A DNA stretch of 64,000 bases from Haliclona indistincta (Eukaryota > Porifera > Demospongiae > Haplosclerida > Chalinidae), in the NCBI GenBank assembly GCA_964017065.1, contig OZ024783.1, forward strand, positions 14,949,820-15,013,819, read 5' to 3'. Each line of letters starts with the position of its first letter. The stretch's first letter is position 1. Made by a program: the position numbers and the translations under genes. The notes under the pieces were generated by a model, which worked only from the letters and a program-made list of their open reading frames with translations, was not told the origin of the DNA and did no database searches. Positions 47,330 to 57,842 of the stretch are shown here, in pieces.

Positions 47330-47800
47330 ATAAATAATAAATTCTTTGGGCATACCTCAATGATGAAAACCTATAAAGTAAAAAAGTTTTAATAAAAAAA
47401 CTAAACATGTAGGCAGGGATGACTCTTGCGAAAGAAAAGGAACAAGATGGGATGATGCTTGCAAAAGTAGTGATGAAACCAATTAGAACAAAAATGTTAT
47501 TGGTATAGGCTATACAGTATATTAGTTGTGCTGCGTAAGCTGTTCCCAAGCCATGTAAAGACTACCTTATAGATGTCATCTAGTCATGGCAGTGTGGATC
47601 GATATAATACAATCCCATTATAATTGCATGTTCATAACCACAAACTATAGTATACAAACAGGATGGTGTGAAATCATGCAATGATCTGTTGTGGCATAAT
47701 TATTGCAGCCTTGTAGATTATAATATTTCACATTATATATGGTGACTTTTAATTTGCTGAAATTCTGATATTATCTGTGTGTCAGTGTATAGCATCCACA
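47330..47800. repeat. Dispersed repeat (GACATATCTAAG family)
   Basis: Shares CAATCCCATTATAATTGCAT and TGTGCTGCGTAAGCTGTTCC with 55310-55490, and, inverted, with 3470-3790. It precedes the SH2 pseudogene exactly as its partner precedes the intact SH2 gene at 56.6 kb. Confidence 0.7.
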
Positions 47801-47815
47801 TTCAATAGTGCATTA

Positions 47816-48201
47816 CAAGAAAATTAAAAAGATTTCTATCGAAATCAAAAGGATGTAGGGTTGTGAAATATACCACTGGTCAACAATGTAAACTAACAAG
47901 GAACAAGCATGGAATGGTAACACGATTGACTTGCTAACAGACCATAGATCCCTACATCAGTGGCTGCTGTAGTTGACTATAGCTAGTTCAGCTTAGCTTG
48001 TTGCTGTTGACTGACACCTGACGTGCATTCAGCTTGTGACAGCTTATGTACAGCCACTGATGTAGGGATCTATGGTCTGTTAGCAAGTCAATCGTGTTAC
48101 CATTCCATGCTTGTTCCTTGTTAGTTTACATTGTTGACCAGTGGTATATTTCACAACCCTACATCCTTTTGATTTCGATAGAAATCTTTTTAATTTTCTT
48201 G
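47816..48201. mobile_element. Foldback element, about 180 bp arms
   Basis: Both ends read CAAGAAAATTAAAAAGATTT inward, followed by CTATCGAAATCAAAAGGATG. The inner arms carry ACAGACCATAGATCCCTACA. The loop is short (about 60 bp). One arm also exists alone at 23640-23870. Confidence 0.85.
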
Positions 48202-49249
48202 TTTGTGTCCTTTTTTCAGTGAAGTACAGTTCAATATCATGTAATTACTGTGCCATCTTTGTTTCCACCATTGGTTTGGTTTTCCTGTTGTTGATGGCTT
48301 TTCTTTATTATTAACAATTTTAAAGTTGTAGCTAATAATTCTTATGCTGTAGATATCAGCTCGCCTACGCATGCATGAATACAGTGCATACGAGCCCCGC
48401 CCACACTTGTTTACAGCGGTTATAATTATCTGGCAAGGCAGAATGGTGATTCTGCGCTTGCTAGCTTACCGTTCTTCGAAGACTCCAGACAAATATGTGT
48501 TCTCCGTGATCTATACGGCGTGGCGATACTCAAGCTTGTGCTTGGTCACGTGCGCTAACCACAGCTTGGTCACGTGCGTATTGCGCAATCACTATAATTA
48601 TTAATGGCGTCTAACACTTAGCTGACAATGGATCACGATCGAGAAATCGCGGAATTTATATCGCCGTTTCGCTAAAAACTAAGTTCAAAAGGCACATGCC
48701 AGGAGAATTTCACGACTGTTCGTGGGTGTTTTGGTCTCGGCACTGCTCACGTAAAGATGCTAGGCGAGTGGAAGAAAGAAAGAAGAAGAAGAAGAAGAAA
48801 ACGAAGATGACGAAACTCGATTTTCACCGTTTCCAGGTTCGTCACTTTAGTAACAATCTCGAGCAATCTCCTTGCTACTGTAAGATGGGGCAACGCCAGA
48901 TAGCAGATTTAAGTGTTTTTGGACGTATAAAATTCATCACCAGGCGAAATATCAGCGTTTGAACGCTAATACATTGTATGTAGCCGCCATCTTGTTTTCT
49001 CGTTCAACCCTACATAGGGAGACACTACCGTGTCTCCCTAATAATTGTCTACTTCCTACATAATTATTATGCACATCAAAATGCAGTTGTTTGTTTTGTG
49101 AATAATCGAGGTCAGCTATCTTAGATATGTCACGTAGTATTGACTATAATTATTATGTGGATACAAAATTAATGATTCAATGTGTGATGTAAGAGTCAAT
49201 TTTAAAAAAAAATTAATTTTTATCCTTTTTTTTTGTCACAAATAATTCT
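48202..49249. other. Intergenic DNA with element ends, no gene recognised
   Basis: Contains a tract (48970-49010, GCCGCCATCTTGTTTTCTCG) that occurs inverted at 50365-50400, and a GGGAGACAC/GTGTCTCCC hairpin at 49018-49040. 49060-49190 belongs to the dispersed repeat also found upstream of the intact SH2 gene. Open frames here look random. Confidence 0.5.
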
Positions 49250-49945
49250 GCAGTATGGACGTGCATTATCAGAAATCCTGTAGCAAATAAATAATAATTA
49301 TAACATCCAACAAATCATACGATACAAGTCAGCACTGTTCATTCAATATTGTTACTGTTATAATGTAGATACTTACTTTACAGAAACCACATATGATCCA
49401 ACTGAATTAAGTTGTACTTTTTCTAACAAGAAAGCTATATAGATCATGCTGTTTTAGTATAGACTCAGCTTCAGTGCCTAGTATTTCATCATGATACCAC
49501 CTATACGAGACGTGAAAAGACCAATTATATAGTGACACAGTGTGAAACAAAAAAAGACTAAAGGACTTATTCGTGCATGCATTAAACTATAATGGAGAAA
49601 TTCTTTAGCAAACAGACCTAAAACCTTAGAATTATTGTCTGCAATTTACATAAGAGTATACAAAGACCAGGAAACAGTAGTAACGCACTACGTCACACAA
49701 GCATTAGAGACTCCTATACTGACTCAGTTCATGACTCGTCAGAGCACTACATCATCATGTACTGTACTACTCGCTGTTGGTCCTCCAAAAGAATAGTGGT
49801 ATCAATAATTATAGGTTCTTCAGTTAAACTAACTTGTTGCATGCACTCGTTCTGATTTGGACTGCTGCCGCACTAGGACAGAAAAATTCCAAGTGCTTTC
49901 ATAATCAGGATCTTCGACATCGGAGCTGGAGTTACTGAGCTTGTC
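49250..49945 (-). pseudogene. SH2-domain pseudogene, copy of the gene at 56.6-57.6 kb
   Basis: Exon 1 remnants (about 49770-49935) retain the stretch encoding the acidic DPDYDSAWNF part, but it is missing its 5' end and has in-frame breaks. Exon 2 (about 49510-49385) still encodes WYHDEILGTEAESILKQHDL then FLVRKSTT. It carries four extra bases (TTAA) right after that point, creating an in-frame stop. Exon 3 is cut short near 49250. It ends where the OSCP1 pseudogene block begins. Confidence 0.82.
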
Positions 49946-51276
49946 ATGCACTGGCAGCAAAAGAGCATTGTGAATTGAAATAGTTGCTGTAAATGCATGT
50001 AAAATTTTTGCATTTTGAAAATTTATGTGGATAAATTTTATTTGTTCAATAAAAATGCTTGGGAATTATGTGAAAATTTTTGTGCTTTGAGAGCACTAAC
50101 GAATTATTCTCATACCGTATAGTTCCTGGCTGTTCACTGTATTGAGGTACTGGACCATCAGTGGGTAGGATGAATCGACCATCAGGTCGCTGGATACCAG
50201 TTGAGAGAAATATACATGTATATAGAAACCTGGAAAGAGAAAGAAGTGAAGAAATGAGGTAGAGAAAAGCTATACTTGAGCCAACTGACTTGAGCAAAAA
50301 AATCAATAGTACTACATGTACTGTAGCTAGGATTATTATGCCACGCGGTAGACGTGGCATATTTAGGGTTGGGCGGAAAACAAGATGGCGGCTACACTTA
50401 GGCTAACAACAATAATTCACGTATATCTTGGCTTTTGACGACATCAGTAGTATTTTAATTGCCTATGAGCTATCCTAAGATGTAAGCGCTTACAATTAGT
50501 CTACTAATAAAGACTATAAGAGCAGTTGCTATGGGCATGACAAGATGGCGTCTCGCCTGGAGGCACTAAGTACGGCACTGCCATATCTTCGCCGTACGGG
50601 CGTTTCAAGCTAATCTAACGTTCTTAAGCTCCTTGCACGATTATGCGATTACAAAGAGACCTTTAGAAGCAAAGGAAACCAGGTCTAAGGTGGTAAACCA
50701 GTGTTCACGTGGTCACCCGTTTGTTCATCTTCTTCTTTCTTCTTATTCTTCAGAGAGTCTAGCACAGTAGTGAGCGAACCAAACGCAACTAGAAGTACAC
50801 AGAAGCAACGCTACCTATGACCATCAGTGCACCTGATATCTATTTAGGCCTAAAACACTGGGAGAAGCGAGTATTTCCAGAAAAACAGCGATTTTTGGGC
50901 CATAAACAGACTCCATTCCTGTTTGAACTCCGTTACTAGGTTACGCCTACTCGCGCACGCCCGTGTATGTAATTATTCTAATACAAGCGCACCTTAGTAC
51001 AAATGGCTTGGAACGCGAGTGCTGCTGCCACTAGCAGTGTTCACAGCAGACAACGAGCATATCTTCACTGTTACACTGGATTTGTCTGTTCAGGCTTGTA
51101 AGAATGCTATCTTAAGCTTAGCTAATGTTGCATGGTACATGTTGCATGCAGTGCAGAGTGAATCGAGTGCAGTCTGCATGCTGCCGGAACTATTATTACA
51201 ATTATTAGTTTTGAAACTATGTATACACTGTATTAGCATAAGTGCCAACTAAATCAGTAATAAAAAAAGAAAAGAA

Positions 51277-51563
51277 ACAAGTAGTAAAACATTTTAATCA
51301 AAATGGAAGAGATTTAGGGTTGGTACATTTATCGAAAAGTATGGAAACAAGATTTGAAATGAAAAGGATTGTAACAATAGCAATGTAATGCTACCTCCCT
51401 AAATTAACTGCTTTCGATAGTTGTGGTTAATTTAATTAATAGGGAGGTAGCATTACATTCTATTGTTACAATCCTTTTCATTTCAAATCTTGTTTCCATA
51501 CTTTTCGATAAATGTACCAACCCTAAATCTCTTCCATTTTGATTAAAATGTTTTACTACTTGT
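51277..51563. repeat. Long hairpin element (arms about 125 bp)
   Basis: ACAAGTAGTAAAACATTTTA at the left is matched by TAAAATGTTTTACTACTTGT at the right, and the similarity continues to GGGAGGTAGCATTACAT near the loop. The arms are almost identical, so insertion is recent. Absent from the intact OSCP1 copy. Confidence 0.85.
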
Positions 51564-51777
51564 TATTATAAAAACTGTCTACTATTAACTTTGCACTAAA
51601 AATAATAATTATTAATTAAGTCAACATGAATTATATATTTTTAGATTTCTACCTTTTTATGACATCCTTGAAAGTATCCTAGCAACACATGTCGTACCAT
51701 CATGAACTGACTGGTGTTGAGACTGCTTGTTGCCTATAGCAACACAAATATCACTATATAATCAACCATAGATGATA

Positions 51778-52615
51778 CAGTACACAGTGGATATGCAACA
51801 CACCCGTATACTACGATTTCGCGTGGGACAATCACTGACACGGATAACACGGATGTAGTATACGGAGTTTCACAAAAAGTTCAAGTTTATTATCAGTTTA
51901 TTATAGTATTATTATATCTAGAGTGGAGAAAAGGTGATCAAAGAGTTGCTTGGGGTCCTTGTATACACAGAGCTTCTTGTGACTTGATGGTTCGCCAGCT
52001 ATCTATACAAAAATAATGAAAATATAAATAATAATGTTCATCAAACAGTCGACAATTACCACAATTTTAAGCTACATAAAAAGCTTGAATAGAGAAGTTA
52101 GTAGTTAGTCCTGGTAGAGCAGACCATGGACTACACTAAATATCATACCAAAAATCAACTGTATTTAAAACTGGACATAATCTCACACAAAGAAGTCAAC
52201 TATAAAACAACAAATTAGCTTCCACACCAAAATGTGTTTGCTATAAGCTCACAAATGTAGTTAGACCCAGTGCCCGAATGTCTATGGAGTTGTAAAACAT
52301 TTAGCTTACATCAGTCTGTTATCCTAGTAAGCCGGTAATCTAACACAAAGCTTTTGGCCGCCATGTCGGCGAAAATACTCACGGCATAACAAGACTAATT
52401 TTGAAATACACAGAATAAACAAAGTTGCGTATAAGTATCATACCTTTGCTTGATGCTGCTTCACTTTCCTTCAGGCGCTCCTGTCAAACACACTAGTTGG
52501 TTTTTTTGTAGCATGTGGTGGCACGCCTTCTCCTCCAGACCGTGTCAGTGATTGTGACAACGTTTTCCGTTTATTTATCCGTATACGGGGTCCGTTGCAT
52601 ATCCACTGTGTACTG
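51778..52615. mobile_element. DNA transposon, non-autonomous, in OSCP1 pseudogene intron
   Basis: The terminal inverted repeats are CAGTACACAGTGGATATGCA at the left and its complement at the right. It interrupts the intron after the conserved CAACACAAATATCACTA. Internally, CCGTATAC/GTATACGG and CACGGATAA motifs repeat near both ends. No transposase reading frame. Target duplication not clear. Confidence 0.75.
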
Positions 52616-54079
52616 GATCACCTATATGATTGAACATACTAAAGTATTTAATTTGCAATAATTACTATTCCACAGGCAATTAATGATGCTAATATCGGTG
52701 GTTTACAAGGCGCTGGCTCTGGAAATCGGTAGTGAACACAGAGTTGTAGACAAAGATTTGTGTTGACACTTGGCACGCATTAAAAAATTCAAATCATCCA
52801 CATTATTCATTCCAAAAGTTTAGCTAGTGAAAACACTCAGAGCCGCCAGTGCTAGTCACATTGATATAAAGTGGAACTCCTCTAATCCAGACACCATTGG
52901 GACCCACAAACAGTGTCCAGACTAGGTTGTTTACTAGCTAGTGGTTACCATAGCAACACACCTCTTGATGCAGGTCTGTGATGTGTTTGTTGGATGCTCC
53001 AACCAGTTTGTGAATACCGTCGAGATGGTTCAGAGTGACCAGCAACAACTCGTCACCGCTCTTACACATCATCACCTGCAGTAGGTCATGTGATAGACGA
53101 TCAATATTGAGCTTATAATTCTAAGGAGCAGTAAAAATCATGTACGCAAGCATCAACACATCAATTGTACGGCTTGCACCTTTAGCAAGGTGCTAAGTGA
53201 TCGAACTTAAGACAAGTGTGTTGTTGGAAATTCTATGCTCTTTGGAAAGATACGTGTAAGTGCATGCACAGTGATACTAAGCCCATACCTGGTATTTGAC
53301 AGCCATTTGCATCAAGCCGAACAACTAAAGAAATAAAAATAACTTAAATAATTATCCAGTTTCAGCAGTTCCTCTCATTCACGCACATAAATCTCTCTAA
53401 AATAAAGCAGGACCGTAAACTTGCTGTTACAAGATTTTTCTGCTGTTTCTCAAAAGAGCAAAAAATACATCAAATTTCTTACATGAGTACTACATGTATA
53501 CGGTTTCCATACATTGTAAGCCACACCTCTAGGACACACCCACCTTATCCATTGCATCATTGTTTAGTTTCATGATGGAGGCATGAGCTAGTTTAGTGAA
53601 ATCAGCTTTGAGCTGTTGAGATGTAGCCAAGGGCTTAGGAATGAAAAGACGATCAACTGTAGACATGTGATCCACAATACACGCATTACTGGAGGGAGGG
53701 AAAGGGAGTGAGTGAGTGAGGGAGAGGGATAGTGAACTGAGATAGAGAAGAATAGAGGGGGAGAGAAAGGCTTGAAACTAGCTAAAAGGATGGGTCCACA
53801 ATGAGCAAATGTCTAGAATCATGAATATCTGATCACCTTTGTATCTCTTCTCTTCTGTCACGTAGGATTTCTGAGTGGTCAGTCGCTGGTTGAGTATATA
53901 GAGCATCTCGCCGCCCAGGTTGATGTAAAGAAAGGGGAGAGTGACATGGAGTGAGTAGCGCCATTTTACCGCCAGAGGTCCTCTGTGTATTAGTTGCCCG
54001 GGGCAGCGGGTGTTTCTTTGGCAACCATCCAGTGATGTCATGATTAAATTCTGTCACCTACCCGCCCGCGCCAAGCATG

Positions 54080-54091
54080 TATATTAAAAAG
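54080..54091 (+). promoter_or_regulatory. TATA box of peptide gene B
   Basis: TATATTAAAAAG about 60 bp before the ATG at 54143, matching the TATA region of peptide gene A. Only about 180 bp separate this ATG from the former OSCP1 start at 53964, so the space is a candidate bidirectional promoter. Confidence 0.6.
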
Positions 54092-54142
54092 TGTGCTACA
54101 GCACAGTCCTATTCAGGTTTCCTGTTAATCAACCGAGAAAGA

Positions 54143-55025
54143 ATGGGATTCTTTGCTACCTTTGTCTGTGCCCTGATAGTCGTGGCTACTATCCGAGAAG
54201 GATGGTGCCTACCACTTCAAAACCTGGAGACTGCGGAAGCGGGATTACCTGGTCTCTCAGTTGACAAAGCCGCACCAGAAGGTCGCTGGGGTCGCTCCAT
54301 ACTCCCAGCTGATGTACATGGGCCGGAACGGTCGAAATCTCGCGGTCGCTTCGTAAAAGCTGCTGTAAATGAACCAGTCTGGGGTCGACATGCAAGGAAA
54401 GCTGCGGATGAACCAGTCTGGGGTCGACATGCAAAGAAAGCTGGAGATGAACCAGTCTGGGGTCGACATGCAAAGAAAGCTGGAGATGAACCAGTCTGGG
54501 GTCGACATGCAAAGAACTGAAGCTGCGGATGAACCAGTCTGGCGTCGACATGCAAGGAAAGCTGGAGATGAACCAGTCTGGGGTCGACATGCAAAGAAAC
54601 CTGGAGATGAACCAGTCTGGGGTCGACATGCAAAGAAAGCTGCGGATGAACCAGTCTGGGGTCGACATGCAAAGAAAGCTGCAGATGAACCAGTCTGGGG
54701 TCGACATGCAAAGAAAGCTGGAGATGAACCAGTCTGGGGTCGACATGCAAAGAAAGCTGCGGATGAACCAGTCTGGGGTCGACATGCAAGGAAAGCTGCG
54801 GATGAACCAGTCTGGGGTCGACATGCAAAGAAAGCTGGAGATGAACCAGTCTGGGGTCGACATGCAAAGAAAGCTGGAGATGAACCAGTCTGGGGTCGAC
54901 ATGCAAAGAAAGCTGCGGATGAACCAGTCTGGGGTCGACATGCAAGGAAAGCTGCGGATGAACCAGTCTGGGGTCGACATGCAAGGAGAGCTGCCCATTC
55001 TATCAAAGCTGCTGTATTGGATTAA
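54143..55025 (+). CDS. Candidate secreted peptide precursor B (DEPVWGR repeats), frameshifted in this sequence
   Basis: Paralogue of peptide gene A. It opens with the same signal peptide (MGFFATFVCALIVVATIREG) and spacer (APEGRWGRSILPADV). The array then repeats a 13-residue unit, DEPVWGRHAKKAG or close variants (ARK, AAD, one WRR). Four units precede a stop at 54518-54520. There, four bases (CTGA, 54517-54520) are inserted relative to every other unit. Twelve more units follow in the shifted frame, then RRAAHSIKAAVLD and a stop at 55025, a tail resembling that of gene A. Without the insertion the precursor would be about 290 residues. As written, the product is 125 residues with four units. 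KK, RK or RR pairs bound the units, and VWGR would give a Trp-amide peptide if cleaved and amidated; this is an inference. AATAAA follows at about 55070. Confidence 0.75.
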
Positions 55026-55309
55026 CCTCTTGGGCTGCCATGCAGAGAAACTAATCTGGGATCGTTGCGAATAAATAGTTTTAAAGTACGTAACTGAACT
55101 TATTACCAAGTACTATGCATTTTAACGCAAGTTCTGATTCCTCAATATAATTTATGTACACATTATTACACTTCAACACGATTGCTGTATGTGAACTGTT
55201 TATGGGATATACTTATTGTAACTGCACTGCATGGCTGTATTGTATGTAAAAATGATTAATGATCATAATTATCAATTTTGGCATACCATGCACAATAATA
55301 AATATTACA

Positions 55310-56596
55310 AAATTTATTGCCGGCTATACAGATTATATTAGTTGTGCTAAGCTGTTGCCAAGCCGTATAAAGACTATATCTTAGATATGTCACGTAGTGT
55401 AGTCTTGGCTGGGTCGATAAATTATTTGGAATATCAACAATGTAATCTCATTATAATTGCATGTTCATGACCACAGACTATACAAACTAGAGACCTTTAG
55501 ATTCACGTTACGTGTAACGTGTAACCTGTAACTCGCATTTGGCGTTACAGGTAAAATTCTGTAGGTGATTTAGATTCTGAAAATACTTGAGGTTAGGCAG
55601 CTACGCAGGAAGACGAAGAGCGATCAGAATTCCAGGTTTTGCACCAAGACATGGCTTTCATATGCTAGAAACAACTGCCAGAACAAGTTTGTTGCCAGAT
55701 ATGAGCTTCCAGCGGTGCCAGTGGCGAGTGAATCTACGGTTGCTCGTGTTCAGACGAGTGCTGCAGATGACAGACAGCGCATATCTGCGTTTTAACTAGT
55801 CCAACATGTAGACCAGGCATCAATGCACATGTTTATCTATAACAAACGTGGAGCTGACATAATCTCGAGCAACAGGATGTACAGGGAAACGGCCGACCTG
55901 TAGACGGGGTGCTACACGTTCAGAACGGGGAAATTGACGCGTACTCGAACGTGTGGCGATGCTCACGTGATCATCTACACGTTACAAGTTACACGTATGA
56001 AGGAAAACGTGTAAATCTAAATGTCTCTATTATTGCAGCCTTGTAGATTTTTGTATTTCACAAAATTATTATGGTATTTTTAGTTTGATGATATTCTCCG
56101 TGTATTCTAAATAAGCATAAATTATAAAATTTTTAACTTCCCACATGTTAATAATTATTATGCACATACAACATCATGCAGTTGTTTGTTTTGACAAAAA
56201 TCAAGGAACTGCATGATCTGCACGCTATCTTAGATATGTCACGTAGTATTGACTATAATTTATAATGTGGATACAAATAAACAATAATATTCAACAACAC
56301 AAAATGGATTATATGGTGTGAAATCGTGTAGTGATGTACAACACGTGTGTGATGTAATAGTCAATTTTAGCAAGTTTCATATCATTATGATACTCTTAGC
56401 TTGTTGATAGACTTTAAATGTGTACAACACATTTTAAATGTGCAAGGACCATAGAATAAATTTTGATTGTTAACTGTGTTAATGACGGCAATGACGACAA
56501 TAGTGACAGCTTACTTTCATATAACAAGTCAGTATAATAATTATAGTTGTTTTGCTTTGAGCCGGACAAAAGAACTTTTTCTCAGTTTGAATAATA
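55310..56596. other. Repeat-filled spacer between peptide gene B and SH2 gene
   Basis: 55310-55490 and 56030-56400 are the two halves of the dispersed repeat seen whole at 47330-47800 and 49060-49190. They are separated by the element at 55491-56028. 56400-56596 shows no recognised feature. Confidence 0.65.
55491..56028. mobile_element. Non-autonomous transposon, AGAGACCTTTAGATT termini
   Basis: The left end AGAGACCTTTAGATTCACGT is inverted at the right (AATCTAAATGTCTCT). Both sub-terminal parts hold ACGTGTAAC/GTTACACGT motifs. It interrupts a repeat that is continuous at 47.6 kb. A frame for about 70 residues inside is not protein-like. Confidence 0.75.
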
Positions 56597-57604
56597 TCAT
56601 AATGATCGAGGAACAGGATTTGCTAAAGGGCGTGCACTGGTCTGTAGTTGAATACTGTCATTGCAGAGTGAGAACTTGTTACGTGTGCAGTAGTGAATGC
56701 ATGCTGGAACAGAGTTAAAGAATGGACTGTTTACGGAATCACCAAAAGTGTATCCTTTCTCTTTGTCACGAATAATTCTGATGTGAGTACAGTATGGACG
56801 CGCATTATCAGAAATCCTGCAGCAAATAAATTGTAATTGTAACATCCAACAAATTAAAGTCAGCACTGTTCATTATTGTAATGTAGATACTTACTTTACA
56901 GAAACCACATATGATCCAACTGAAGTTGTACTTTTTCTGACAAGAAAGCTATATAGATCATGCTGTTTTAGTATTGACTCAGCTTCAATGCCTAGTATTT
57001 CATCATGGTACCACCTATACGAGACGTGAAAAGACCAATAATAGTGACACAGTCTGAAACAAAAAAGACTAGAAGACTTATTCGTGCATAAAAATTATTA
57101 TTATAATGAAGAAATTATTTAGCAAACAGACCTAACACCTTAGAATTATTGTCTGCAATTTACATAAGAGTACAAAGACCCAGGGATAAATTTTACGCCC
57201 CAAGTAACCCAAGTTAGCAACGCACTACGTCACACTACGTCACACATTGCGTCACACGTCATACTACACTACTCAATACATCACTAGTCAGAGCACTACT
57301 GTACTACTCACGGTTGGTCCTCCAAAAGAATAGTAGTATCAATAGGTTCTTCATGATCAGTTAAAGTAACTTGTTGCACTCGTTCTGATTTGTACTCCTG
57401 CCGCACAAGGGCGGAAAAATTCCAAGCGCTGTCATAATCAGGATCTTCGGAGCTGGAGTTACTCCGTGATGCAGTACTAGTCGGAGTTGACACTCCAGTT
57501 GTCGGAAATTCGAGCCAGGCGTGAGTAGCTGACAGTTCGTAGCCGAGAGTGATCCGCATTGTGTGGAATCCATCTGCGGCGTCCGCGGTTTGTTGTTGAT
57601 CCAT
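56597..57604 (-). CDS. Single-SH2-domain protein, 210 aa
   Basis: Three exons: 57604-57312, 57014-56895 and 56816-56597, GT-AG and in phase. The first 98 residues are Ser/Thr-rich and acidic (SNSSSEDPDYDSAWNFSALV) with tyrosines in DYD and QEYK contexts that could be phosphorylated. The SH2 domain follows: WYHDEILGIEAESILKQHDL, FLVRKSTT with the phosphotyrosine-binding Arg, YVVSV, HIRIIRDKEKGYTFG, then FNSVPACIHYC. The chain stops shortly after (NPVPRSL). There is no kinase, phosphatase or SH3 part, so it would act as a cytosolic phosphotyrosine adaptor. I cannot name an orthologue. A broken copy lies at 49.25-49.95 kb. The TTTTATATTG upstream of the start may be its TATA region. Confidence 0.82.
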
Positions 57605-57842
57605 TGTGAATTGAAGCCGCTAGCTGGCTGCCTGCACGGTCCCCTTTTATATTGTTATTGATTAGATTAGATAATGGAAGACATATTCGGAGGTGTTAGA
57701 CAACGAAAACTCTACACACGTCACAGCACTTTTGTCAGCATCTCTATGCCAACTAAAATAATATTTTTCCAGTAAACTTGTATTTGGAAAGCCCTATTGT
57801 TCAGCACATTATTGACCGTAGAACTGCTTGCATGATGCAACT

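Larger units (their letters stand above)
50116..53964 (-). pseudogene. OSCP1 pseudogene (exons 1-6 only)
   Basis: Compared with the intact gene, exon 1 (53964 to about 53842) has eight extra bases (CCATGTCA) shortly after the ATG. Exon 2 (ends 53544) lacks one base and, separately, nine bases. Exon 3 (53324-53289) and exon 5 (51733-51653) are intact. Exon 4 (about 53076-52963) has two deletions near its 3' side. Exon 6 (50229-50116) has a ten-base insertion. Exons 7-12 are absent because the duplication stops at 49950. An upstream ATG in another frame (near 54041) could restore the exon 1 frame with a new N-terminus, but the later lesions remain. Confidence 0.88.
49950..55240. repeat. Segmental duplication, copy 2 (OSCP1 pseudogene plus peptide gene B)
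   Basis: Partner of 31977-38730. Colinear match through OSCP1 introns and exons 6 to 1, the short intergenic promoter region and the whole peptide-gene scaffold. It contains two private insertions: about 50330-51640 (with a hairpin) and 51778-52615. Confidence 0.82.

Noticed and set aside
54189..55109. Three long minus-strand ORFs and a plus-frame MNQSGVDMQ repeat over peptide gene B
   Set aside because: The 39 bp unit is a multiple of three and lacks stops in these frames. They lack signal peptide, start context and conservation with gene A.
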